From the NCBI GenBank assembly GCA_035548125.1, contig DASZTV010000105.1:35138-99137 (forward strand): DNA of 64,000 nt, read 5' to 3'. The position numbers were made by a program, and so were the translations under genes. This document shows, one piece after another, positions 16,193-25,805 of this stretch. Source of the stretch: DASZTV01 sp035548125. GTDB taxonomy: Bacteria; Actinomycetota; Actinomycetes; JAFAQI01. The number at the start of each line of letters is the position of its first letter. The stretch's first letter is position 1. Under the pieces are notes generated by a model. It was given only the letters and a program-made list of their open reading frames with translations. It was not told the DNA's origin and did no database searches.

Positions 16193-17983
16193 ATGGCCAC
16201 GATCGACTCGGAGCGGGAGGACGCCGGCCGTAGTCGCCTCGCAGCCGAGCGGGCACGCTTCGGCGCGTTGTGGCGGTTGCGCAGCTACCTACGGCCGTGG
16301 CGCACACGCATCACGATCAGCTTTCTCGCGGCGCTGCTGGGTGTCGCGTCGAGCACGTGCGTCCCCCTCGTCATCGAGGCCATCGTCAACGGCCCGATCA
16401 AGCGGGGGAAGTCCGGCGAGCTGCTTCCGCTGTTCCTCCTGGTCCTCGCGCTTGGCATCGCGGAGGCGGGGCTGATCGCTGTGCGCCGCCAGCTCCAATG
16501 GGCGGCCGTGCTGACCGTCGAGCGGGACATCCGGGACGACCTGTACGCCCATCTCCAGCGACTCGACATCGCGTTCCACGACACGTGGGAGACCGGCCAG
16601 CTGTTGTCTCGTGCCACCAGCGACCTCTCCACGATCCGGCGCTTCTTCGGGTTCGGCGCGATCTACCTCGTGGTCAACACGATGCAGTACGTCGCGGTAC
16701 TCGGCCTGCTCTTCGCGACCTACTGGCAGCTCGCCATCGTGGTCGCGTTCGCGACCGTCCCGGTGATCGCACTCACCCGCCGGTTCGGCGCGACGTACGC
16801 GCTCGTCTCGCGGCGGCTGCAGGACGAGCAGGGTGACCTGGCGACGCTCGCCGAGGAGGCTGCGAGCGGGGTGCGCGTGACGAAGGCCTTCGGTCGCGGT
16901 CCGTGGCTGACGTCGGGCTTCCTCGATCAGGCGGCGGTGGTCCGTGGATCGCAGCTGGAGATGGTCGGGCTCACCGCGAAGTTCTGGGCGATGTTGCAGT
17001 TGATCCCGAACCTCACGATGGCGGTGGTCGTGCTGTTCGGCGGGCTGGCCGTGGCGCACGGGTCGATGACCCTCGGCGCCCTCGTCGCGTTCGTGACGCT
17101 GCTGGTCCTGCTGCAATGGCCGGTCATCGACATCGGCTGGATCCTCGCCATGGCGGAGGAGTCGGCGACGGCGGCGGTCCGCCTGATCGAGGTGTTCGAC
17201 ACGACGCCCACGATCGCTGACCGGCCCGAGGCCGCACCGCTGGTGAAGGCGCGGGGGCGGTTGGCGTTCGAGGGTGCCGGCTTCCGGTTCGGCGACGCGA
17301 CCGAGGACGTGCTGCACGACGTCGACCTGGTCATCGAACCCGGCGAGACCGTCGCGATCGTCGGGGCGACGGGCTCGGGCAAGACCGTGCTGACCACCCT
17401 GCCGTCGCGGTTGCACGACGTCACGGCGGGTCGCATCACCCTGGACGGCGTCGACATCCGCGACCTCGAGCTGTCCTCGCTGCGTCGCCAGGTCGCCACC
17501 GCGTTCGAGGACCCGGTGTTGTTCTCGATGAGCGTTCGCGAGAACCTCGTGCTCGGCCGGCCCGATGCCAGTGACAGGGACATCCAGGCCGCCCTCGACA
17601 TCTCGCAGGCACGCTTCGTCGAGGAGCTCCCCTGGGGTCTCGACACCAGGGTCGGCGAGCAGGGCTTGTCACTGTCCGGAGGGCAGCGGCAACGGCTGGC
17701 GCTCGCGAGGGCGGTCATCGCCCGGCCGTCGGTCCTGGTGCTCGACGATCCGCTGTCGGCGCTCGACGTCCACACCGAGGCACTGGTCGAGGAGGCGCTC
17801 GGCGCCGTCTTGGCAGACACGACCGGACTGCTCGTGGTGCACCGGCCGTCGACGGTCGCGCTGGCCGACCGGGTCGCTCTGCTCTCCGGCGGGACTCTGG
17901 TGGCGATCGGTACGCACTCGGAGCTGATGGCGCTCCCGGAGTATGCGCACATCCTCTCCGTGGACGAGGGGTGGGCCGCGTGA
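16193..17983 (+). CDS. ABC exporter half-transporter 1 (degenerate ATP site)
   Basis: A 596-residue membrane-domain plus ATPase fusion, six predicted helices in the first 320 residues, then the nucleotide-binding domain. Walker A GATGSGKT lies at 391-398 and the signature LSGGQ at 494-498. Walker B reads LVLDDP with Asp519 where the catalytic Glu normally sits. The switch His550 is in VVHRPST. The Asp replacement, together with the altered signature of the partner, marks this as the degenerate-site half of a heterodimeric exporter (TM287/288 or BmrCD type). The stop overlaps the start of the partner gene by four bases. Drug or lipid export is typical of the family; the substrate is unknown. 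Confidence 0.93.
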   Translation: MATIDSEREDAGRSRLAAERARFGALWRLRSYLRPWRTRITISFLAALLGVASSTCVPLVIEAIVNGPIKRGKSGELLPLFLLVLALGIAEAGLIAVRRQLQWAAVLTVERDIRDDLYAHLQRLDIAFHDTWETGQLLSRATSDLSTIRRFFGFGAIYLVVNTMQYVAVLGLLFATYWQLAIVVAFATVPVIALTRRFGATYALVSRRLQDEQGDLATLAEEAASGVRVTKAFGRGPWLTSGFLDQAAVVRGSQLEMVGLTAKFWAMLQLIPNLTMAVVVLFGGLAVAHGSMTLGALVAFVTLLVLLQWPVIDIGWILAMAEESATAAVRLIEVFDTTPTIADRPEAAPLVKARGRLAFEGAGFRFGDATEDVLHDVDLVIEPGETVAIVGATGSGKTVLTTLPSRLHDVTAGRITLDGVDIRDLELSSLRRQVATAFEDPVLFSMSVRENLVLGRPDASDRDIQAALDISQARFVEELPWGLDTRVGEQGLSLSGGQRQRLALARAVIARPSVLVLDDPLSALDVHTEALVEEALGAVLADTTGLLVVHRPSTVALADRVALLSGGTLVAIGTHSELMALPEYAHILSVDEGWAA

Positions 17984-19842
17984 GCACCGAGTCTATGGAC
18001 GACGTCGGCATCGACGAGGAGGACCTCGATCGGTGGCGCGGCGTTGCGGCGGAGGACGACGAGGAGATGCCGTCCTCCGTCTCCGTCCTGCTCCGACGCA
18101 GGACGCGTCTGCTGATCGGTGACCTGCTCCGGCCCCACCGCCGCGCGATCCTGCGCGTCGGCGCTGCGATCGTGCTGGGCACCGGCGCGCAGATGGCCAT
18201 CCCGGCGTTGGTCGGCGTCGGGATCGACAGAGGGGTACGCGACGCCCGCCACGGCCACCACGCAGCGCTGGTGGCGGCGACGGTGGCGATCGTCGGCTGC
18301 GCGCTGATCCAGGCCGTGTTGACGAGGACGTTCCTGCTCGGCGCCGGTCGGGTCGGCCAGGACGCGGTGATCGAGCTCAGACGGCGGGTGTTCACCCACT
18401 TCCAGGCGCTCAGCCTGTCCTTCCACGAGCGCTACACGTCGGGTCGGATGATCAGCCGGCTGACCTCCGACTTCGACGCGATCAACGCGCTGCTCGACAC
18501 CGGACTCGACACCCTCGTCACCGCCACGCTCACGATCCTGTCGGTCACGGTGATCCTGCTCGTCCTGGACTGGCCGCTGGCGGTGGTGTCCCTGGCGTCG
18601 CTGATCCCGCTGTTCTTCCTCTCCCGCTGGTACCAACGCCGATCGACGGCCGCCTACCGCAAGACCCGCGAGGCCATCGCGCTGGTGATCGTGCACTTCA
18701 CCGAGTCGCTGCGCGGGATCCGCGCGGTCCAGGCGTTTCGCCGCGAGCCGCGCAACGACGAGATCTTCGGCGGCCTCAACGACCGGTACCGGCGGACCAC
18801 CGCGGAGTCGTTCAAGCTGCTATCGGTCTACTGGCCGGGCATCCAGGTGATCGGGAACCTGACCACCGCGGCGGTCCTGTTCTACGGCGGGTACCGCGTG
18901 ATCCACGGCGACCTCGGAGTCGGCGTGCTCGCGTCGTTCGTCCTCTACCTGCGGCAGTTCTTCGAGCCGATGGCCGAGGTCAGCCAGTTCTACGACTCGT
19001 TCCAGGGCGCCGCGTCGGGAGTCGAGAAGCTTGCCGGCGTGCTCGACGAGCGGCCCGCCGTGCCGATGCTCGACGTGTCGGGGCGGCTTCCCGACGGACT
19101 GTTCAGCGGCGAGGTCGAGTTCCGCGAGGTCTCCTTCGGCTACCGCAAGGACCGCACAGTCCTTCAGGAGCTGAACCTGTTCATTCCCGCCGGCCAGACG
19201 GTGTCGCTGCTCGGTGACACGGGCGCGGGCAAGAGCACGCTCGCCCGGCTGCTCAGCCGGTTCTACGACCCGGGTAGCGGCACGATCTCGGTCGACGGGA
19301 TCGACCTTCGTGAGCTCGCCGAGAGCGACCTGCGGCACGCCGTCGCGATGGTGACCCAGGAGTCGTTCCTGTTCACCGGATCGGTCGCGGACAACATCGG
19401 CTTAGGCCGGCCCGGCGCCTCACGCAAAGAGATCGAGGAGGCCGGCCGAGCGGTCGGCGTCGATGTGCTGGTCTCGCATCTTCGCAACGGCTACGACGAG
19501 AGCGTCGGCAAGAACGGCTCGCGGCTGTCCGCCGGGCAGCGTCAGCTGATCGCGTTCGCCAGGGCGCTGCTTGCCGACCCCGCCGTACTGATCCTCGACG
19601 AGGCGAGCTCGTCGCTGGACGCCCCAACGGAACGGCTCGTGCAGAACGCGTTGCGCACCGTGCTCGTCGACCGTACGGCGCTGATCATCGCCCACCGGCT
19701 CTCGACGGCGGGCATCGCGGACCGGGTGCTGGTGATGAGCGACGGCCGGATCGTCGAGGACGGCACGCCTGCCGACCTGCTCGAGGCAGGGACCGGCGAG
19801 TACGCCGCCCTCGCCAGGGCTTGGCGGGACTCCCTCGTCTAA
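17980..19842 (+). CDS. ABC exporter half-transporter 2 (consensus Walker B)
   Basis: Partner of the preceding half-transporter; 620 residues. An acidic N-terminal tail of about 35 residues precedes the six-helix membrane domain. Walker A GDTGAGKS lies at 412-419, the signature is LSAGQ (516-520) instead of LSGGQ, Walker B LILDE has the catalytic Glu541, and the switch is IIAHRLST with His572. In the heterodimer its altered signature faces the Asp-bearing Walker B of partner 1, giving one weak and one active ATP site. The GTG at 17980 forms a GTGA overlap with the previous stop. The next gene is convergent and begins at the very next base. Confidence 0.94.
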   Translation: MSTESMDDVGIDEEDLDRWRGVAAEDDEEMPSSVSVLLRRRTRLLIGDLLRPHRRAILRVGAAIVLGTGAQMAIPALVGVGIDRGVRDARHGHHAALVAATVAIVGCALIQAVLTRTFLLGAGRVGQDAVIELRRRVFTHFQALSLSFHERYTSGRMISRLTSDFDAINALLDTGLDTLVTATLTILSVTVILLVLDWPLAVVSLASLIPLFFLSRWYQRRSTAAYRKTREAIALVIVHFTESLRGIRAVQAFRREPRNDEIFGGLNDRYRRTTAESFKLLSVYWPGIQVIGNLTTAAVLFYGGYRVIHGDLGVGVLASFVLYLRQFFEPMAEVSQFYDSFQGAASGVEKLAGVLDERPAVPMLDVSGRLPDGLFSGEVEFREVSFGYRKDRTVLQELNLFIPAGQTVSLLGDTGAGKSTLARLLSRFYDPGSGTISVDGIDLRELAESDLRHAVAMVTQESFLFTGSVADNIGLGRPGASRKEIEEAGRAVGVDVLVSHLRNGYDESVGKNGSRLSAGQRQLIAFARALLADPAVLILDEASSSLDAPTERLVQNALRTVLVDRTALIIAHRLSTAGIADRVLVMSDGRIVEDGTPADLLEAGTGEYAALARAWRDSLV

Positions 19843-21303
19843 CTACCTGGCGGCCGCGTGGCGGTCGAGGAAGGCGTAGACCTCTGACGTGTCGACACCG
19901 GGGAACGTTCCCTGCGGTAGGGCGCCGGCCAAAAGGTGGCTGTGCGCGCGGGCCGACGGCCAGGCTTGCCCGGCCCATCGTTCCTCGAGCTCGGCGGGTG
20001 GCCGGCGGCAGCAGCTCGGCGAGGGGCAGGTCGACTTCGCGCGGTGCTGCGTGCCCGAGTGGCGGAACCACTTCGAATGTTGGAACGGCACACCGACGGT
20101 GACGGCGAACTCGCCGCCCGCGGCCGGCTGCACGTGGGCCGTGCAGAAGAACGTGCCGTTCGGGGTGTCGGTGTACTGCGCGTAGAGGCTGTAGCGCTCC
20201 GGAGCGGAGAACACCCGCCGGGAGGAGTACTGCCGGCAGGCGCGCTGTCCCTCGATCGCGCCGGTGGCGTCCGTCGGGTAGGCGAGCCCGTCGTTCTCGT
20301 ACGCCTTGTAGATCGTGCCGATGCTGTCGGTGCGCGTGAAGTGCACCGGCAGGTCGAGGTGATGCGTCGCAAGGTTGGTGAAGCGGTGGGCGGCGGTCTC
20401 GTGCGACACCGCGAAGACGTCGCGCAGATCCTCCATGTCAATGGCGTGGTCGCGCTTCGCGGTGGCGAGAAAGGCGACCGCGGCGTCCTCGGGGACCAGC
20501 GAAGCGGCGGCGAAGTAGTTCGCCTCCACGCGCTGGCGAAGGAAGTCGGCGAAGTCGGCGGGGTCGGTGTGACCGAGCGCGAAATGACCGAGGGTCTGCA
20601 GCACCACGTAGCGCGGGTCGTGACCGGCCGGCTGCTGGGGCAGGTAGATGCGGCGGTTCGCCAGGTCCGTCACCGACCGGGTGGACTCGGGCAGGTCGGT
20701 GACGTGGTGCAGCGTGAAGCCGAAGTGCGTCGCGAGCTCGGTGATCAACCGCTGCGGGACCGCGCCGCCGCCGTAGCCCACGGACCGCAGCGCGGCGGCG
20801 GCGGCGGACTCGATCTCGGGGAAGTAGTTGTCGACGCTGCGCATGTGCCGGCGGAGGGCCACGTTGGCCGCGCGCGCCGCCTCCGGGGTGGCGGCGAACC
20901 GCGCATCACGTCGCCGAAGCTCGTCGTGGAGCGCCACCACGTGCTCGAGCACGTCGGTTGGGATCCGTGGGCTCGGCCGCAGGGGCGGTAGGCCGAGTGA
21001 GGCGTACGACGCCTCGCGCTGGGCATGTTCCAAGGCGATTTCGAGCGCGGCTCGACGTGATGGAGGTTCGGTGCGCAGCAGGTCCTCGACGCTCACGTCG
21101 AGGGCGCCGGCGATGCTCTGTAGGAGCGACAGCCGCGGTTCGCGGCGGCCGTTCTCGATCGTCGACAGTGCGGAGCTGGCCGATCCGACCTGCGAGGCGA
21201 GGTCGGCGAGCGTCAGGTTGCGGGTGCGACGCAGGTGGCGGATCCGCTGTCCGAGTGTGACCGGATCCACCCCCGCGCCGTTCACAGCGGTCACGTTCTT
21301 CAC
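19843..21303 (-). CDS. ramB: RamB/ScfR-family transcriptional regulator (XRE HTH, IrrE-like domain)
   Basis: A 486-residue regulator of the short-chain fatty-acyl family that controls acetate, propionate and glyoxylate-cycle genes in actinobacteria. The N-terminal XRE helix-turn-helix spans about 17-72 (LTLADLASQVGSASSALSTI). A middle region resembling IrrE-type peptidases contains LGHFALGH. The C-terminal domain has the Cys-rich signature STCPSPSCCRRPP near residue 421 and WPSARAHSHLL. It is divergent from isocitrate lyase, the classical RamB target. GTG 21303 is used here, but a -10 box TATCGT seven bases before the in-frame GTG at 21294 suggests the real start may be nine bases downstream. 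Confidence 0.88.
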   Translation of the reverse strand: MKNVTAVNGAGVDPVTLGQRIRHLRRTRNLTLADLASQVGSASSALSTIENGRREPRLSLLQSIAGALDVSVEDLLRTEPPSRRAALEIALEHAQREASYASLGLPPLRPSPRIPTDVLEHVVALHDELRRRDARFAATPEAARAANVALRRHMRSVDNYFPEIESAAAAALRSVGYGGGAVPQRLITELATHFGFTLHHVTDLPESTRSVTDLANRRIYLPQQPAGHDPRYVVLQTLGHFALGHTDPADFADFLRQRVEANYFAAASLVPEDAAVAFLATAKRDHAIDMEDLRDVFAVSHETAAHRFTNLATHHLDLPVHFTRTDSIGTIYKAYENDGLAYPTDATGAIEGQRACRQYSSRRVFSAPERYSLYAQYTDTPNGTFFCTAHVQPAAGGEFAVTVGVPFQHSKWFRHSGTQHRAKSTCPSPSCCRRPPAELEERWAGQAWPSARAHSHLLAGALPQGTFPGVDTSEVYAFLDRHAAAR

Positions 21304-21307
21304 GATA
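21295..21307 (-). promoter_or_regulatory. Possible leaderless promoter for the RamB-like gene
   Basis: On the minus strand TATCGT (21307-21302) is followed by seven bases and a GTG at 21294. The rest of the region upstream contains the palindrome GAATATTC at 21311-21318. Confidence 0.4.
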
Positions 21308-21404
21308 CGCGAATATTCCGAAATCTTCTCGCGCGACCCGCTGCTACCTGGCGGTAGACGTACGCAATCATGGTGAACACAGCAGGAAGTTCACTCGAAC
21401 CCCG

Positions 21405-21438
21405 CTTGTCGGGGCACTGTCCTTGTCGGGGCACTGTC
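21405..21438. repeat. Two perfect tandem 17-bp repeats upstream of aceA
   Basis: CTTGTCGGGGCACTGTC occurs at 21405-21421 and again at 21422-21438 with no spacer. The pair sits 27 bases before the aceA start, in the region shared with the RamB-like gene. Tandem copies at this place suggest a protein-binding site; no match to the C. glutamicum RamB motif is obvious. Confidence 0.85.
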
Positions 21439-21465
21439 AATGAAGACATGAATGAGGAGCGATCC

Positions 21466-22746
<1,281 letters not shown>

Positions 22747-22784
22747 GTCCGCAGAGCTAATCCAACGAGGTCCAGGGGGATCCG

Positions 22785-22982
22785 ATGCGCAGATGCAATG
22801 GACGGCTCTTCGACGGAAGCGCCTGCAACAACCTGCTCCACGAGTGCTCCGGGTGCCACAACGTCGGGTGCCACGGTGACGGCTGCGATTCGCAGCGGTT
22901 CACCGGCTCGGCCTGCGACTGCGGGGCGACGCTGACCGCGCCGACTGGTGTCCGGGTACTTGCGGGGACGTCCGCGGCGTAG
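22785..22982 (+). CDS. Small cysteine-rich protein, function unknown
   Basis: A 65-residue protein with eight Cys packed into the first 46 residues: C4, C14, C21, C24, C29, C34, C44 and C46, including CSGC and CDC. Several His lie between them (HECSGCH, GCHGDGC). The pattern suggests binding of zinc or another metal, or a small redox protein. The last 15 residues are plain. AGGGGGA stands four bases before the ATG, and third codon positions are strongly G/C as in real genes here. It starts 38 bases after aceA on the same strand and may be co-transcribed. I do not recognise the family. Confidence 0.6.
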   Translation: MRRCNGRLFDGSACNNLLHECSGCHNVGCHGDGCDSQRFTGSACDCGATLTAPTGVRVLAGTSAA

Positions 22983-22990
22983 CCGCGGGA

Positions 22991-23015
22991 GCCTCGGAAG
23001 GGCCTTCGCTCAGGC
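22991..23015. terminator. Nested hairpin between convergent genes
   Basis: GCCT (22991-22994) pairs with AGGC (23012-23015), and inside it GAAG pairs with CTTC around GGC. It lies where the Cys-rich gene meets the convergent methyltransferase gene and could stop transcription from both sides. No U-run. Confidence 0.35.
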
Positions 23016-23876
23016 CTTGGTGCCGGCTCCGATGAGGAGCTCGCAGGGCCCGGCGAAGCCAGCGGGGCCCTCGTAGCGGCTCATGGCGTTCTCGACCTCC
23101 GACCAGATCGCCTCCTGAGCGTCCTCGTCGAGACCGCTCATCATCTGGTGCAGCGCCCCGAAGGACTCGCGCGCGAAGCGGGTGTACTCCTTGGCGTCCG
23201 GTAACCGCACCGGTGCGTCGAACGCTTCCACGATGACGTCCGTGAAGCCCGCGGCGAGCAGCTCGGCCTCGAACACCCCGGTGGCGCCGAGACTGAACGG
23301 CCCGGGTTGCCCGGGTGACGGAGGCGGCTGCTTGGTGCGCTCACGGACAAGCGTGATCGGTGTCGAGAAGAACGCGTTGCGCTCCGGCGTCGTGTAGGCG
23401 ATGGCGGCGAGGCGCCCGCCCGGGCGCAGCGCCTGGCGCATCCCGGCGAGCGCCCGGGCCCGGTCCGGGAAGAACATCAGGCCCAGCCGGCTGATCACGG
23501 CATCGAACTGCGCGGGTTCGACGCCGATCTCCTCGCCGTCGGCCACCTGGGTGGTCAGATTGGTGAGGCCTTCCGCGCGCGCCGCTTCGGCGGCGTACTC
23601 GAGGATGTTCGACGCGATGTCGGTGGCAAGCACGCTTCCCTCGGGCCCCACCCGGCGCGCGGCGGCCAGGGACTGACCGCCGGCACCCGCGGCGACGTCG
23701 AGCACACGGCTGCCGGGGGAGACCCCGGCGAGGTCAAGCATTCGCTCTGTCGCCGCGCCCAACCAGTCCTCGAGCACGGGCGTCCACGCCGCCCACTTCG
23801 GCGCTGCGGCCTGCCACTGCTCGGTGGTGGTGCGCTTATAGGTCTCGGGGTCGAAGCCGGCCATGGCGGTGATCAT
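23010..23876 (-). CDS. Class I SAM-dependent methyltransferase (UbiE-like)
   Basis: A 288-residue methyltransferase. Motif I is VLDVAAGAGGQSLAAARRVG at about 58-77; the ribose-binding Asp is in LATDIASN near 86; ISRLGLMFFPDRARALAGM and ALRPGGRLAAIAYTT correspond to motifs II and III. The C-terminal part is a less conserved substrate cap. It resembles the group with UbiE/MenG and small-molecule O-methyltransferases, but no substrate is predictable. Starts at ATG 23876 or ATG 23864 are both possible; neither has a good ribosome site. Confidence 0.84.
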   Translation of the reverse strand: MITAMAGFDPETYKRTTTEQWQAAAPKWAAWTPVLEDWLGAATERMLDLAGVSPGSRVLDVAAGAGGQSLAAARRVGPEGSVLATDIASNILEYAAEAARAEGLTNLTTQVADGEEIGVEPAQFDAVISRLGLMFFPDRARALAGMRQALRPGGRLAAIAYTTPERNAFFSTPITLVRERTKQPPPSPGQPGPFSLGATGVFEAELLAAGFTDVIVEAFDAPVRLPDAKEYTRFARESFGALHQMMSGLDEDAQEAIWSEVENAMSRYEGPAGFAGPCELLIGAGTKA

Positions 23877-23976
23877 GCTGCAGGGGACCCGCCGTCGTCA
23901 CTCTTCCCTTGCGCTTGCTAGAGTTTGCGCTGCACGGACACCCAGTGTCGCCAAGACCCAAGTGCCGTGACGCTGC

Positions 23977-24005
23977 TCCTTAACAAGGACCTACCGCAGG
24001 AGGTC
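23977..24005 (+). promoter_or_regulatory. Alternative hairpins over the etfB ribosome-binding site
   Basis: TCCTT (23977-23981) can pair with AAGGA (23985-23989) around a three-base loop. Part of that arm, GACCT (23988-23992), can instead pair with AGGTC (24001-24005), which contains the AGGAGG ribosome site. The two structures exclude each other. This is pairing by eye only. Confidence 0.3.
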
Positions 24006-24016
24006 GGCCGCCGGCC

Positions 24017-24796
24017 ATGAACATCGTCGTGTGCGTGAAGCAGGTGCCCGACACCTACGAGGAAAAGAAGCTCAGCGACGCTGACAAGACCCTCGACCGT
24101 GAGGGCGTCGAAGGCGTCATGAACGAGCTCGACGAGTACGCCGTCGAGGAGGCGCTGCGTCTCAAGGAGGCGGGTGGCGGCGAGGTCACCATCCTCACGA
24201 TGGGTCCCGAGAAGGCCGTCGAGACGATTCGCAAGGCGTTGTCGATGGGTGCGGACTCGGCGGTGCACGTCGTCGACCCGGCGCTGCACGGCTCCGACGC
24301 TCTCGCGACGTCGTACGCGCTGGCGAAGGCGCTCGAGACGATCCCGCACGACCTGGTGATCCTCGGTGTCGAGTCGACAGACGCGCGGATGAGCGTGATC
24401 CCGGCGATGCTCGCCGAGCGGACCGGCGCCGCACAGCTGTCCTTCGCGCGCAAGGTCGAGGTCAACGGCTCGACCGTCAAGATCGAGCGGCAGACCGACA
24501 CCGGCTATGACGTCGTCGAGGCGCAGACCCCCGCGATCGTCTCCGTCGTCGAGAAGATCAACGAGCCGCGTTACCCCTCCTTCAAGGGGATCATGGCCGC
24601 GAAGAAGAAGCCGCTGACGACGCTGACGTTGGCCGATGCCGGAATCGACGCGGCCAAGGTCGGGCTCGAAGGCTCGGGTACGTCGGTGGCGGAGTTCGCC
24701 GCTCGCCCGCCGAAGCAGGCCGGAACGATCGTCAAGGACGAGGGGGACGGCGGCACCAAGCTCGCCGAGTACCTCGCCGCCCAGAAGTTCATCTGA
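24017..24796 (+). CDS. etfB: Electron transfer flavoprotein beta subunit
   Basis: AMP-binding subunit of the ETF heterodimer, which takes electrons from acyl-CoA dehydrogenases to the quinone pool. The 259-residue protein begins MNIVVCVKQVPD, the standard ETF-beta N-terminus, and carries the signature region VEAQTPAIVSVVEKINEPRYPSFKGIMAAKKK near 172-203. AGGAGG lies about 13 bases before the ATG, rather far. etfA follows after 27 bases. In mycobacteria the same pair also precedes iscS and mnmA. Confidence 0.96.
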   Translation: MNIVVCVKQVPDTYEEKKLSDADKTLDREGVEGVMNELDEYAVEEALRLKEAGGGEVTILTMGPEKAVETIRKALSMGADSAVHVVDPALHGSDALATSYALAKALETIPHDLVILGVESTDARMSVIPAMLAERTGAAQLSFARKVEVNGSTVKIERQTDTGYDVVEAQTPAIVSVVEKINEPRYPSFKGIMAAKKKPLTTLTLADAGIDAAKVGLEGSGTSVAEFAARPPKQAGTIVKDEGDGGTKLAEYLAAQKFI

Positions 24797-24823
24797 GACC
24801 AGGACTGAGGAGAGGAAACAGAA

Positions 24824-25777
24824 ATGGCTGAGGTCCTGGTTCTCGTCGAGCACTTCGAAGGCACGCCCAAGAAGGTGACGCTCGAGCTGCTCACGCTGGC
24901 CCGATCACTCGGTGAACCGTCGGCGGTCTACGTCGGTGCGGGATACGACAACGCGAAGGCCGTCCTCGCCGAGTACGGCGCGCAGAAGGTCTACATCGCC
25001 GGCGACGCCGAGCTTGACAGCTACATCATCGCGCCGAAGGCCGAGGTGCTCGCGCAGATCGTCGGCAGCGCCTCGCCGGCCGCGGTGCTCGTGCCGTCCT
25101 CGCCCGAGGGCAAGGAGATCGCCGCGCGCCTCGCGGTCAAGCTCGACTCCGGCGTCATCACCGACGCGGTAGGCCTTTCCAGCGATCTGGTTGCCGACCA
25201 GTCGATCTTCGGCGGCGGCTACACCGTGAAGTCGAAGGTCGCGAAGGGCACGCCGATCTTCACGGTCCGTCCTAACTCGACAGCCCCCGAGCCGGCACCC
25301 GCTTCGCCGGCCGAGGAGCAGGTCACGGTCGCCCTGTCGGACAGCGCGAAGAAGGCGAAGGTCCTCGAGCGAGTCAGCGAGAAGAAGGGCGGCCGCCCGG
25401 AGCTCACGGAGGCCGAGATCGTCGTGTCCGGCGGTCGTGGTCTCGGGTCCGGCGAGCACTTCGCGCTGATCGAGAAGTTCGCGGACTCCCTCGGTGCGGC
25501 GGTGGGCGCCTCGCGCGCGGCGACCGACGCGGGGTGGTACCCGCACCAGAACCAGGTCGGCCAGACCGGCAAGACGGTGTCGCCGCAGCTCTACATCGCG
25601 GTCGGCATCTCCGGCGCGATCCAGCACCGCGCCGGCATGCAGACCTCGAAGAACATCGTCGCCATCAACAAGGACCCCGAGGCGCCGATCTTCGAGCTGG
25701 TCGACTTCGGCGTCGTGGGCGATTTGTTCGAGGTTGTCCCGCAGGTCACCGAGCAGATCGAGGCGCGCAAGGGCTAA
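24824..25777 (+). CDS. etfA: Electron transfer flavoprotein alpha subunit
   Basis: FAD-binding subunit of ETF, 317 residues. The N-terminal domain starts AEVLVLVEHFEG. The C-terminal FAD domain has VVSGGRGLGSGEHF near 203-216, GASRAATDAGWYPHQNQVGQTGK near 227, and SPQLYIAVGISGAIQH near 252, all diagnostic. GAGAGGAAA lies before the ATG. It ends 28 bases before the next gene, with a UUCG-capped hairpin in the gap that probably separates the units. Confidence 0.96.
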   Translation: MAEVLVLVEHFEGTPKKVTLELLTLARSLGEPSAVYVGAGYDNAKAVLAEYGAQKVYIAGDAELDSYIIAPKAEVLAQIVGSASPAAVLVPSSPEGKEIAARLAVKLDSGVITDAVGLSSDLVADQSIFGGGYTVKSKVAKGTPIFTVRPNSTAPEPAPASPAEEQVTVALSDSAKKAKVLERVSEKKGGRPELTEAEIVVSGGRGLGSGEHFALIEKFADSLGAAVGASRAATDAGWYPHQNQVGQTGKTVSPQLYIAVGISGAIQHRAGMQTSKNIVAINKDPEAPIFELVDFGVVGDLFEVVPQVTEQIEARKG

Positions 25778-25778
25778 G

Positions 25779-25792
25779 CGGGTTTCGACCCG
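25779..25792 (+). terminator. UUCG-tetraloop hairpin after etfA
   Basis: CGGGT (25779-25783) pairs with ACCCG (25788-25792) around TTCG, the very stable tetraloop, two bases after the etfA stop codon and directly before the TAGTTT box of the next gene. Confidence 0.5.
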
Positions 25793-25793
25793 G

Positions 25794-25805
25794 TAGTTTC
25801 GCTTC
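25794..25805 (+). promoter_or_regulatory. Predicted leaderless promoter, -10 TAGTTT
   Basis: TAGTTT at 25794-25799, then six bases, then the GTG at 25806. Confidence 0.55.
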
